Shown here piece after piece: positions 21,301 through 29,050 of a DNA stretch of 64,000 nucleotides. The notes under the pieces were generated by a model. The model was given only the letters and a program-made list of their open reading frames with translations. It was not told where the DNA came from and ran no database searches. Location: contig NZ_NPKO01000005.1 of NCBI RefSeq assembly GCF_008329605.1, forward strand, positions 1 to 64,000. Reading direction: 5' to 3'. Source of the DNA: Mycolicibacterium sp. P9-64 (GTDB taxonomy: Bacteria > Actinomycetota > Actinomycetes > Mycobacteriales > Mycobacteriaceae). A program made the translations under genes and the position numbers. Each line of letters opens with the position of its first letter. Position 1 is the first letter of the stretch.

Positions 21301-21363
21301 CTCGACGCGGGGCATCTGCGCGTCGAGTTGGATAATTGGAAATTAGCACGGGGTCAAGCGTGC
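21301..21363. promoter_or_regulatory. Inverted repeats in the divergent promoter region of the PKS island
   Basis: The 318-base spacer 21172-21489 between the P450 operon and the SRPBCC-P450 pair has no gene. It contains a perfect 9-base inverted repeat, CTCGACGCG (21301-21309) and CGCGTCGAG (21319-21327), with a 9-base spacer, and a weaker pair GCACG (21346-21350) / CGTGC (21359-21363). The first is the shape of a dimeric repressor operator. No regulator gene lies in the island and no KstR-type box is seen here, so the regulator would be encoded elsewhere. Promoter hexamers were not assigned. Confidence 0.45.
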
Positions 21364-21489
21364 GGCAAGGGATGGAAGGGCTGAATTGTGCACTACACAT
21401 CGTGCATGCAGCGAGGTACGGTTTACATCGGCGCGTCTGGTCTCCACGCCAATTATTGACGGCAATGCAGATACATGGAAAGGCGGTCA

Positions 21490-21978
21490 ATGCCCACGGA
21501 CAATCTGCGTTCTGCGGACGATTTTCGGGCCGCGATCACGGTGTACGACGAAAAGATCTCACTGGCGTCGAGCGTCGACGAGGTATGGGCTGAACTCGCG
21601 GCCGGCGACCACCGATTCCTGCCGGGTGTAAGCGTTGATTGGGTGACCCCCGGGCCTCATGGTGTCGGGACGCTGCGCATCATGAATTGGGGTCCCGTCC
21701 ACTTGAGGTCACGATATTTCGAGTGGGATGAGGCCAACCGCTATAAGGCCTTCTACCTGGAGAACCCGCCGGTCGGAGTCACCGAATTCGTGGAGTACTA
21801 CCACGTGACGCCGAGTGGTTCGGGGTCGGTCGTCTCATTCCGCCTCGCCGTCATTCCCAAACCGCTCATCAGGCCATTGATGCCGGCGTTGTCTGCCTGG
21901 ATCACCTTTCTCATGCGCAACTGGCAGGTGCGTTTCGTCCGGCGCCGCTTCGGACGGATGGAGCCGCAACGTGGCTGA
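21490..21978 (+). CDS. SRPBCC (START-like) small-ligand-binding protein
   Basis: A 162-residue protein of the SRPBCC superfamily (polyketide cyclase/dehydrase or Bet v1-like fold). It starts MPTDNLRSADDFRAAITVYD; this ATG follows GGAAAGG (21477-21483), while an in-frame ATG at 21475 lies on the ribosome site and is rejected. Pattern: KISLASSVDEVWAELAAGD (first strand and helix), DWVTPGPHGVGTLRIMNWG, a central sheet and a long amphipathic C-terminal helix with FLMRNWQVRFVRRRFGRM. It overlaps the P450 start by 8 bases. A hydrophobic-ligand carrier or cyclase for the P450 is a reasonable inference, not shown. Confidence 0.75.
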   Translation: MPTDNLRSADDFRAAITVYDEKISLASSVDEVWAELAAGDHRFLPGVSVDWVTPGPHGVGTLRIMNWGPVHLRSRYFEWDEANRYKAFYLENPPVGVTEFVEYYHVTPSGSGSVVSFRLAVIPKPLIRPLMPALSAWITFLMRNWQVRFVRRRFGRMEPQRG

Positions 21979-23311
21979 ATTTTCGCTACCGCCAGGGCCG
22001 ACACTTCCCAAGCTGGTGCAAGGCATGTGGTTTGCCCTAGCTCGTCGCCAGATGATCGAGAAACTGACGCGCCGACATGGTGACGCATTCACGATAAGAA
22101 TGCCTACCGTTGGCACCGTCGTGATCGTCACCGATCCCGACCTCGCCCGACAAACGTTTCAGACGAACCCCAATGACCTGGGAAATCTTCAGCCCAATCT
22201 CAGTACTCGCTTGTTGGGACCCGGCTCGGTCTTTGGACTCGACGGCGCCGAACATCGGCGACGTCGCGAGCTGCTCACCCCGCCCTTCAATGGGCGGAGT
22301 GTGCGGGTGTACGACCAAGTGTTCGCCGAAGAGACGTTGCGTGAAAGTGCGGGCTGGCCAGAAGGCGAATCCTTCGAATCCCTCGAACCGCTGCTGCGGA
22401 TCTCGCTCAACGGCATGCTGCGCGCCATCTTCGGTGCCGAAGGAAGCGAACTCGACGAGCTGCGGCGGGTGATTCCACCGTGGGCGGCGTTGGGACAGCG
22501 ACTGGTATCGCTGCCGATGCCGAAGCGCACGTTCGGCCGATTCACCCCGTGGGGCCGGCTGGCGGAATTGCGTCGACGGTACGAGTTGGTGGTCGACACG
22601 TTGATCGCGCAGGTCGCTGCGGATCCCGAATTCGCCGACCGGACGGACGTTCTCAGTATCCTGCTACGCAGCACCGACGAGGATGGCCGCCCGATGTCTC
22701 GCAGCGAGATCGGGGACGAGATGCTGACGTTCTTGGCCGCGGGCCACGAGACGACCGCGGCGACCATGGCATGGGTGCTCGAACGCATCAGTAGGGAGCC
22801 CGAGCTGCTCGACGCGCTGACGGCGGAGGCCGATTCCGGCGAGAGCGCGTTGCGGCGCGCGACGATCATGGAAGTACAACGAACCCGCACCGTGGTCGAC
22901 TTCGCTGGACGCCACGTCTACGCGCCGACGGTACGGATCGGTGAGTGGGTGATTCCGCGGGGATCCTCTGTGATGGTGTTCATTTCGCAAATCCATGGCA
23001 ATCCGGTCGTGTTCGAAGACCCGGACCGCTTCGAACCGGAGAGGTTCACGACCTCCAGCCCCACTGCCTACACCTGGATTCCGTACGGCGGCGGAACCCG
23101 TCGATGTCCTGGAGCAACGTTCGCAAACGTCAGCATGGATGCGATGTTGCGAACGTTGTTGCAGCACTTCGTCATCGAACCGACCGCCGACCCGGCTGAG
23201 GATGTGCACGCTCGTGGCGTGGCCTTCACTCCCAAGCACGGTGGGCGGCTGGCGGTCCATCGGCGCAGTCGCGTTACTTCATCTGAAAGTTCGGCGCCCG
23301 CTTCTCCTTGA
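21971..23311 (+). CDS. Cytochrome P450, CYP138-like
   Basis: A 446-residue P450 very like, from memory, M. tuberculosis CYP138 (Rv0136). Shared blocks include [21 protein letters not shown] [32 protein letters not shown] and [14 protein letters not shown]. Catalytic parts: I-helix [13 protein letters not shown]-helix ExxR in IMEVQRTR, heme loop [19 protein letters not shown] start ([15 protein letters not shown]) overlaps the SRPBCC stop by 8 bases. The natural family end is near [11 protein letters not shown]; a further dozen residues run into the 3-prime end of echA19, which it overlaps by 38 bases in convergent orientation. That odd tail probably marks the right junction of the island. Substrate unknown. 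Confidence 0.88.
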   Translation: MAEFSLPPGPTLPKLVQGMWFALARRQMIEKLTRRHGDAFTIRMPTVGTVVIVTDPDLARQTFQTNPNDLGNLQPNLSTRLLGPGSVFGLDGAEHRRRRELLTPPFNGRSVRVYDQVFAEETLRESAGWPEGESFESLEPLLRISLNGMLRAIFGAEGSELDELRRVIPPWAALGQRLVSLPMPKRTFGRFTPWGRLAELRRRYELVVDTLIAQVAADPEFADRTDVLSILLRSTDEDGRPMSRSEIGDEMLTFLAAGHETTAATMAWVLERISREPELLDALTAEADSGESALRRATIMEVQRTRTVVDFAGRHVYAPTVRIGEWVIPRGSSVMVFISQIHGNPVVFEDPDRFEPERFTTSSPTAYTWIPYGGGTRRCPGATFANVSMDAMLRTLLQHFVIEPTADPAEDVHARGVAFTPKHGGRLAVHRRSRVTSSESSAPASP

Positions 23312-24074
23312 ACGCCATCGGGCCTTCCTTGGCGTCATCGCTGAGGAACACCTTGATGCCGATCTGGGTATCGATCTTGAAGGCGTCGTTCTCGTGCATG
23401 CCCTCGGTCTCGCGGATGGACTTCAGAATCGCCTGCACCGCAAGCGGACCGTTGTTGTTGATCACTTCGGCGATCTCCAACGCCTTGGTGAGCGCCTCGC
23501 CATCGGGCACCACGTAACCGATCAGGCCGTACGACAACGCCTCGGCGGCCTTGATGTGCCGTCCGGTAAGCAGAAGGTCACACGCGATCGTGTACGGGAT
23601 CTGCCGCACCAGGCGCACAGCGGATCCGCCCATCGGGTACAGGCTCCACTTGGCCTCGGAGATGCCGAACTTGGCGCTCTCGCCCGCGACGCGGATGTCG
23701 GTGCCCTGCAGGATCTCGGTACCGCCCGCGATGGCAGGGCCCTCGACCGCCGCGATGAGCGGCTTGGTGAGCCTGCGGCCCTTCAACAGCCCGTCGATGC
23801 GCGACGGGTCGTAGCTGCCGTCCTTGAACGAGTCGCCTGGCGGCTTGGCCGTCGCGGCCTTGAGGTCCATGCCTGCGCAGAAATAGCCGCCGGCACCGGT
23901 CAGGATGCACGTGCGGATCTCCGGATCCTCGTCGACCCGGTCCCAGGCGTCGACCATTATCGAGAGCATCTCGGTAGAGAGCGCGTTGCGCGCCTCGGGC
24001 CGGTTCAGCGTCACGATCAACGTGTGTCCGCGCTGCTCAACCAGGGCATCGGGGGCTTTTTGGGAGTCGCTCAC
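23274..24074 (-). CDS. echA19: Enoyl-CoA hydratase EchA19 (sterol side chain)
   Basis: A 266-residue crotonase-family protein. Conserved parts: [13 protein letters not shown], the first oxyanion loop CAGMDLKA, and the second with [18 protein letters not shown]; the E(x)n-type acid/base residues lie in GTEILQGTD and [13 protein letters not shown]. EchA19 hydrates steroid enoyl-CoA esters in the first side-chain beta-oxidation cycles (established for Rv3516). The GTG start at 24074 is 45 bases from the KstR box shared with fadD19. The gene's 3-prime end overlaps the CYP138-like gene by 38 bases, which is not found in a normal locus. Confidence 0.92.
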   Translation of the reverse strand: MSDSQKAPDALVEQRGHTLIVTLNRPEARNALSTEMLSIMVDAWDRVDEDPEIRTCILTGAGGYFCAGMDLKAATAKPPGDSFKDGSYDPSRIDGLLKGRRLTKPLIAAVEGPAIAGGTEILQGTDIRVAGESAKFGISEAKWSLYPMGGSAVRLVRQIPYTIACDLLLTGRHIKAAEALSYGLIGYVVPDGEALTKALEIAEVINNNGPLAVQAILKSIRETEGMHENDAFKIDTQIGIKVFLSDDAKEGPMAFKEKRAPNFQMK

Positions 24075-24107
24075 GAATGTCCGCCTTCCACCATTGTCGC
24101 CACAGAC

Positions 24108-24136
24108 TTGTCTCGAAATGTAACACGTTCTAGTTT
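24108..24136 (+). promoter_or_regulatory. Promoter with KstR operator between echA19 and fadD19
   Basis: The KstR box TGTAACACGTTCTA is at 24119-24132, perfect to consensus. Plus-strand elements TTGTCT (-35, 24108-24113) and TAGTTT (-10, 24131-24136) are 17 bases apart with the box between. The GTG of fadD19 at 24143 lies seven bases after the -10, so a leaderless transcript is likely. The box also sits upstream of minus-strand echA19. Confidence 0.8.
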
Positions 24137-24142
24137 AGGTGC

Positions 24143-25801
24143 GTGGCCCTGAACATCGCCGATCTCGCCGAGCACGCAATCGATGCCGTGCCAGACCGCG
24201 TCGCCCTGATCTCCGGCGACCAACAACTGACCTACGCCGAGTTGGAGGAGAAGGCGAACCGCCTTGCGCACTACCTCGTGGACCAGGGCGTCAAGAAGGA
24301 CGACAAGGTCGGCCTGTACTGCCGCAACCGCATCGAGATCGTCATCGCGATGCTCGGCATCGTCAAGGCGGGCGCGATCCTGGTGAACGTCAACTTCCGC
24401 TACGTCGAGGGCGAGCTGAAGTACCTGTTCGAGAACTCCGACATGGTTGCGCTGGTGCACGAGCGTCGGTACGCCGACCGCGTCGCCAACGTGCTGCAGG
24501 AGACGCCGAACGTCAAGACGATCCTGGTGGTCTCAGACGGCTCCGACGTCGAAGAAGAGGCCTTCCAACGCTACGGTGGCGTCGAGTTCTACTCGGCGCT
24601 GGAGCAGGGTTCACCCGAGCGCGACTTCGGTCCGCGCAGCGAGGACGACATCTACCTGCTCTACACCGGCGGCACCACGGGCTTCCCGAAGGGCGTGATG
24701 TGGCGCCACGAGGACATCTACCGAGTCCTGTTCGGAGGCACCGACTTCGCCACCGGCGAGCCGATCGCCGACGAGTTCGACCTGTCCAAGGCGGCCGCGG
24801 CGAATCCCCCGATGATCCGGCTCCCGATTCCGCCGATGATCCACGGCGCCACCCAATCCGCGACGTGGATGTCGCTGTTCTCGGGTCAAACCGTGGTCCT
24901 GGCGCCGGAGTTCGACGCCGACGAGGTTTGGCGGATGATTCACGAGCACAAGGTGAACCTGCTGTTCTTCACCGGTGATGCGATGGCCCGGCCGCTGCTC
25001 GACGCGTTGCTCGCGCACCAGGACGAGGGCAACACCTATGACCTGTCGTCGCTGTTCCTGCTGGCCAGCACCGCGGCACTGTTCTCAACCAGCCTGAAGG
25101 AGAAGTTCCTCGAGCTGCTGCCCAACCGGATCATCACCGATTCGATCGGTTCCTCGGAGACCGGCTTCGGCGGGACCAGCATCGTGGCCAAGGGTCAGTC
25201 GCATACCGGCGGTCCGCGGGTCACCATCGACAAGAACACCAAGGTGCTCGACGAGGACGGCAACGAGATCGTCCCGGGCTCGGGCGTGCGCGGCATCATC
25301 GCCAAGTGCGGCCACATCCCGGTCGGCTACTTCAAGGACGAGAAGAAGACCGCCGAGACCTTCCGCACGTACAACGGTGTGCGGTACGCGATTCCGGGTG
25401 ACTACGCCGAAGTCGAGGCCGACGGTAGCGTCACGATGCTGGGCCGTGGGTCGGTGTCGATCAACAGTGGCGGCGAGAAGATCTACCCCGAAGAGGTCGA
25501 GGCTGCGCTCAAGGGCCACCCCGACGTGTTCGACGCGTTGGTGGTCGGGGTTCCCGACCCGCGTTTCGGTCAGCACGTCGCGGCCGTCGTCCATCCCAGG
25601 GACGGCGCCCGGCCGACGCTCGCCGAACTCGACGCCTTCGTCCGCACCGAGATCGCCGGATACAAGGTGCCGCGCAGCCTCTGGCTGGTGGACGAGGTCA
25701 AGCGTTCCCCGGCGGGCAAGCCCGACTATCGCTGGGCCAAGGACACCACCGAGGAACGTCCCGCCGACGACGTCCACGCCAAGCACGTAGGAGCTCGCTA
25801 A
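24143..25801 (+). CDS. fadD19: Steroid-CoA ligase FadD19
   Basis: A 552-residue acyl-CoA synthetase (ANL superfamily) starting VALNIADLAEHAIDAVPDRV. Motif P-loop-like LLYTGGTTGFPKGVMW is at residues 172-187, the A5 motif is DSIGSSETGFGG, the hinge region is DYAEVEADGSVTMLGRG, and the catalytic lysine is in RSPAGKPDYRWAK. FadD19 activates C3-carboxylated side chains of cholesterol and of C24-branched sterols such as phytosterols (established). The length matches Rv3515c. It starts directly downstream of a KstR box. The next gene, a flavin oxidoreductase, is 31 bases on. Confidence 0.93.
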   Translation: MALNIADLAEHAIDAVPDRVALISGDQQLTYAELEEKANRLAHYLVDQGVKKDDKVGLYCRNRIEIVIAMLGIVKAGAILVNVNFRYVEGELKYLFENSDMVALVHERRYADRVANVLQETPNVKTILVVSDGSDVEEEAFQRYGGVEFYSALEQGSPERDFGPRSEDDIYLLYTGGTTGFPKGVMWRHEDIYRVLFGGTDFATGEPIADEFDLSKAAAANPPMIRLPIPPMIHGATQSATWMSLFSGQTVVLAPEFDADEVWRMIHEHKVNLLFFTGDAMARPLLDALLAHQDEGNTYDLSSLFLLASTAALFSTSLKEKFLELLPNRIITDSIGSSETGFGGTSIVAKGQSHTGGPRVTIDKNTKVLDEDGNEIVPGSGVRGIIAKCGHIPVGYFKDEKKTAETFRTYNGVRYAIPGDYAEVEADGSVTMLGRGSVSINSGGEKIYPEEVEAALKGHPDVFDALVVGVPDPRFGQHVAAVVHPRDGARPTLAELDAFVRTEIAGYKVPRSLWLVDEVKRSPAGKPDYRWAKDTTEERPADDVHAKHVGAR

Positions 25802-25805
25802 TGGC

Positions 25806-25822
25806 GCGAGCGAAGCGACGGG
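25806..25822 (+). repeat. GCGAGCGAAGCGACGGG short dispersed repeat
   Basis: Identical to copies at 5873-5889 (minus) and 55505-55521. Its 3-prime GGG with the next bases (GGGAG) supplies the probable ribosome site for the GTG at 25833. Confidence 0.7.
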
Positions 25823-25832
25823 AGATGACGCT

Positions 25833-26954
25833 GTGAAAACCGAGCTCTGCGATCGCTTCGGCATCGAATACCCGATCTTCGTCTTCACCCCGTCGGAGAA
25901 GGTGGCCGCCGCGGTCAGCAAGGCCGGCGGGCTCGGAGTACTTGGCTGTGTGCGGTTCAACGACGCCGACGATCTCGAAGACGTACTGCGCTGGATGGAC
26001 GAGAACACCGGCGGCAAACCGTACGGCGTCGACATCGTCATGCCAGCCAAGGTGCCAACCGAGGGCACGTCGGTCGACATCAACAAGCTGATCCCGCAGA
26101 CGCATCGCGACTTCGTCGCCAAGACGCTCGCCGATCTCGGCGTGCCACCGCTGCCCGACGACGAAGAGAGGTCCGAAGGTGTTCTCGGCTGGCTGCATTC
26201 GGTCGCCCGCTCGCACGTCGAGGTGGCGCTCAAGCACCCGATCAAGCTGATCGCCAACGCCTTGGGCTCCCCGCCCAAGGACGTCATCGACCAGGCACAC
26301 GCCGCCGGTGTGCCGGTGGCCGCGCTGGCGGGCAGCGCCAAGCACGCTCAGCGCCACGTCGAGAACGGCGTCGACATCGTCATCGCCCAGGGGCACGAGG
26401 CGGGTGGTCACACCGGCGAGATTGCCTCGATGGTGTTGGTGCCCGAAGTCGTTGATGCGATTGGTGGTTCGGCCGCCGTGCTCGCGGCAGGCGGCATCGG
26501 TAGCGGCCGTCAGGTCGCAGCGGCGCTCGCGCTTGGCGCGCAGGGTGTGTGGATGGGTTCGGCATTCCTCACGGCCGCCGAGTACGACCTCGGCGTGCGC
26601 ACCGAATCGGGTACTTCGGTGATTCAGCAGGCGCTGCTCGCGGCGAACTCGAGTGACACCGTGCGCCGCCGCATCTACACCGGCAAGCCCGCCCGGCTCC
26701 TCAAGAGCCGGTGGACCGAGGCCTGGGACGCCGACGGCGCACCGGAACCGTTGCCGATGCCGCTGCAGAACATCCTCGTCAGCGAGGCCCATCAAAGGAT
26801 GAGCGAGTCGTCGGATCCGACGACGGTCGCGATGCCGGTCGGCCAGATCGTCGGGCGGATGAACGAGATTCGGCCGGTCGCCGACATCATCGCCGAGCTG
26901 GTCCAGGGTTTCGAGGCGGCCTCCAAGCGCCTCGACGGAATCCGGGAGAGCTGA
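25833..26954 (+). CDS. Nitronate monooxygenase-family flavin oxidoreductase
   Basis: A 373-residue TIM-barrel flavoprotein of the nitronate monooxygenase/2-nitropropane dioxygenase family (also called NAD(P)H-dependent flavin oxidoreductases). It starts VKTELCDRFGIEYPIFVF. Family blocks: AAVSKAGGLGVLG (phosphate/FMN region), IAQGHEAGGHTGEI, and AAGGIGSGRQVAAALALGAQGVWMGSAFL. It lies after fadD19 with 31 bases between and is probably co-transcribed under KstR. IpdC of ring-degradation is a relative, so a role in sterol or ring catabolism as ene-reductase or oxidase is possible. The terminator hairpin at 26962 ends the unit. Confidence 0.82.
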   Translation: MKTELCDRFGIEYPIFVFTPSEKVAAAVSKAGGLGVLGCVRFNDADDLEDVLRWMDENTGGKPYGVDIVMPAKVPTEGTSVDINKLIPQTHRDFVAKTLADLGVPPLPDDEERSEGVLGWLHSVARSHVEVALKHPIKLIANALGSPPKDVIDQAHAAGVPVAALAGSAKHAQRHVENGVDIVIAQGHEAGGHTGEIASMVLVPEVVDAIGGSAAVLAAGGIGSGRQVAAALALGAQGVWMGSAFLTAAEYDLGVRTESGTSVIQQALLAANSSDTVRRRIYTGKPARLLKSRWTEAWDADGAPEPLPMPLQNILVSEAHQRMSESSDPTTVAMPVGQIVGRMNEIRPVADIIAELVQGFEAASKRLDGIRES

Positions 26955-26961
26955 ACGAAAT

Positions 26962-26996
26962 CGCCGCCGAAGTGACGAACACTTCGGCGGCGTTTT
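26962..26996 (+). terminator. Intrinsic terminator after the fadD19 operon
   Basis: CGCCGCCGAAGTG (26962-26974) and CACTTCGGCGGCG (26980-26992) form a perfect 13-base-pair stem with loop ACGAA, followed by TTTT. It starts 8 bases after the stop and lies between convergent genes. Confidence 0.9.
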
Positions 26997-27008
26997 CGCT
27001 GGTGATGA

Positions 27009-27719
27009 CTAGGGCGTGATCGTGGTGTCCGAGTCGATGACGTCGGTGGCCGCGCCGATGACTTCCTTCTGGCTGTCCAGGCCGTCTGCGTTGAGCTGAA
27101 GGACGTACAGACCGTCGGAGCCGGGGATGACGACCGTCTTCTGGGCGACGACCTTGGTCTCGCCGTCCGACTGCCACGTGCCGCCGAGCTGGTAGGCCGG
27201 GTACTCGCCGAGCGTGCTGGTGGCACCCTCGTTGAGCGGCTTGTAGCCGGAGAGGTTGTTGAGCTCGCCGGGTGCGAGGTCGATGATCTTCTGCGGGTCG
27301 ACGTCACCGGTCAGCTTCGACACGATGGCGACGATGCTGGGGGTGTACTCCGCGGCTTCTGGCCCGGTGTAGAGGATGGCGCCGTACGCCCATTCCGGGG
27401 TGTTCTCGCCAGCGGGCTCCCAGCCGTCGGGCACCGGGAGGTTGATCGTCGGAGATCCGGGATCGCCCATGTGCACCGGGGTTTCGGTGATGTTGTTGTC
27501 CTTGATGTAGCTGGCGATGCTCGGGTTCGGGCCCGCCGCCTCCGCCGGTGAGGACTCGACCGTGGGTTTCTTCTTGGTCGTCGACGACTTGGTCGAGGAC
27601 TTCGACTCCGTGCTGGAACTGCTGGACGTTGCGGTCTTGGTGTCCGAGCCGCAGCCGGACAGCACGACGGCCAGGGCGGTCACTGCCGCGGCCACACCGG
27701 TGATCGCCGATGCTCTCAT
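27009..27719 (-). CDS. LpqN/LpqT-family lipoprotein
   Basis: A 236-residue lipoprotein. The signal MRASAITGVAAAVTALAVVLSGCGSD has the lipobox LSGC, with Cys23 as the lipidated residue. A Ser/Thr/Lys-rich linker (about residues 26-65) leads to the LpqN-type domain with SIASYIKDNNITETPVHMGDPG, VPDGWEPAGENTPEWAYGAI, LSGYKPLNEGATSTLGEYPAYQLGG and QKTVVIPGSDGLYVLQLNADGL. The family is exported and anchored in the outer leaflet of the plasma membrane; the function is not known, with binding of lipids or proteins possible. ATG follows AAAGGAG. It is separate from the sterol operon. Confidence 0.88.
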   Translation of the reverse strand: MRASAITGVAAAVTALAVVLSGCGSDTKTATSSSSSTESKSSTKSSTTKKKPTVESSPAEAAGPNPSIASYIKDNNITETPVHMGDPGSPTINLPVPDGWEPAGENTPEWAYGAILYTGPEAAEYTPSIVAIVSKLTGDVDPQKIIDLAPGELNNLSGYKPLNEGATSTLGEYPAYQLGGTWQSDGETKVVAQKTVVIPGSDGLYVLQLNADGLDSQKEVIGAATDVIDSDTTITP

Positions 27720-27967
27720 TTGTTAACTCCTTTGGTTTCCTGTGGTTCGGTAGTGGTCGTAGATGCAAACACCGTCAACGTCCATTCCGCAGCGAAGCGT
27801 AGCTCAAAACACCCCTTACGCTGCGTGAGTAGATCTACTCGAATTCTCCGGCGCGAACTCTCCGGAATCGGTGCCTTCCGGTTTAGGATGCTTTGCTCTG
27901 ACGTCATCGTGAGGACATGTCCGATTCGTTCACGATCACCGTCGACGATCCGCCCTAGCGTGTGGTC

Positions 27968-28375
27968 ATGGCTATTCACCTGACGTCGACCGTCTTCCAG
28001 ATCTTCGCCAACGACCTAGAACGATCGTTGGACTTCTACCGGCTGCTCGGCCTGCCCGTGCCCGCTCAGGACGGGCCACCCCACGTGACGGTCGAACTCC
28101 CCGGTGGGAACACCTTGTCCTTCGACACCGAGGAGACGATCGCAGGCATGCACCCCGGTTGGGCGCCGCCCGCCTCGTCGTTCGGCAACGGCCGGATCGC
28201 GTTGGCAGTCGGCGTGAATTCCCCCGCTGAGGTCGACGCACTGTTCGACGAGATCACCGCCGCTGGACATACCGGGACATTGAAGCCGTACGACGCTCCG
28301 TGGGGGCAGCGTTACGCCACGGTGGCCGACCCGGACGGCAACTGGGTCGATCTGTTCGCGCCACTGGCGCCCTGA
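27968..28375 (+). CDS. VOC-superfamily (glyoxalase-fold) protein
   Basis: A 135-residue vicinal-oxygen-chelate protein starting MAIHLTSTVFQIFANDLERSLDFYRLLG. Paired beta-alpha-beta-beta-beta units are visible with HVTVELPGGNTLSFDTEE and AVGVNSPAEVDALFDEITAAGH; the C-terminus reads RYATVADPDGNWVDLFAPL. ATG at 27968 is preferred to a GTG at 27962 by family starts. Metal ligands vary in this family, so no reaction is assigned. The last 64 bases overlap the convergent araC-type gene. Confidence 0.82.
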   Translation: MAIHLTSTVFQIFANDLERSLDFYRLLGLPVPAQDGPPHVTVELPGGNTLSFDTEETIAGMHPGWAPPASSFGNGRIALAVGVNSPAEVDALFDEITAAGHTGTLKPYDAPWGQRYATVADPDGNWVDLFAPLAP

Positions 28376-29049
28376 CGCAGCGACGACAAACCCGCCCCAG
28401 CGAGATCGCGCACCTCACGATGCAGATGCGGTTGGTCTGAGTAACCTGCTGCCGCAGCGGCTTCCGCGTACGACGCGCCGCGGTCTATGAGCGCCCACGC
28501 CCGCCGAAACCGCAGGATCCGCCGCAGCGTCGCGGGGCCGTAACCGTACACGGCCGCGCACTGACGTTGCAGGGTTCGACTTGACCATCCGATCTGATCG
28601 GCCACCCCCGCGACGGCGGCACCGACTGCGAGACTGCGCGTCACGTGCCGCACCAAGGCCGTCGACCACGGTGCCGTCTCGCTGCTTGGCGGGTTGGCCG
28701 CGAGCGCGGTGGCCAGGTCGATGAGTGAACTGCGTTGGGCCGCGGGCACTCCCAGGTCGGCAAGGGGCACCCGGAGATTTCGGAGCTCGGCCGCCGGCAC
28801 GCCGAGCAGACGCGGCAGCATGCCAGGGCGAAAGCGCAGGCCGTTGATCGGCTCCGCGCCGTGCTGGCTGACCGATGCGCCTGTGTCTGGGCCCGCCACG
28901 ATGATGCGCCCGTCCATCCGGATCAGATCCATGCACCCGTCTGGCAGCACTCGCACCGGGCCGCTTGGGCCGTCCATCACCCACGCGCACTCGACGAGTT
29001 CGCGCAGCAGGGTGGGCGGCGGGCCGTCACGGTATCCCACCGTCGCCAC
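28312..29049 (-). CDS. AraC-family transcriptional regulator at the end of the fadE26 operon
   Basis: A 245-residue regulator. An N-terminal sensory half (VRVLPDGCMDLIRMDGRIIVAGPDTG) precedes a C-terminal double helix-turn-helix of AraC type: AVAGVADQIGWSSRTLQRQCAAVYGYGPATLRRILRFRRA, then ASYAEAAAAAGYSDQPHLHREVRDLAG. The GTG at 29049 lies one base after the fadD17 stop, so it is part of fadE26-fadE27-fadD17. Alternative starts within a few codons cannot be excluded. It may sense a sterol or carboxylate and act on this locus, an inference from position only. It overlaps the VOC gene 3-prime end. Confidence 0.75.
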   Translation of the reverse strand: MATVGYRDGPPPTLLRELVECAWVMDGPSGPVRVLPDGCMDLIRMDGRIIVAGPDTGASVSQHGAEPINGLRFRPGMLPRLLGVPAAELRNLRVPLADLGVPAAQRSSLIDLATALAANPPSSETAPWSTALVRHVTRSLAVGAAVAGVADQIGWSSRTLQRQCAAVYGYGPATLRRILRFRRAWALIDRGASYAEAAAAAGYSDQPHLHREVRDLAGAGLSSLRQGASGANRSTQLPSGSATVA

Positions 29050-29050
29050 G

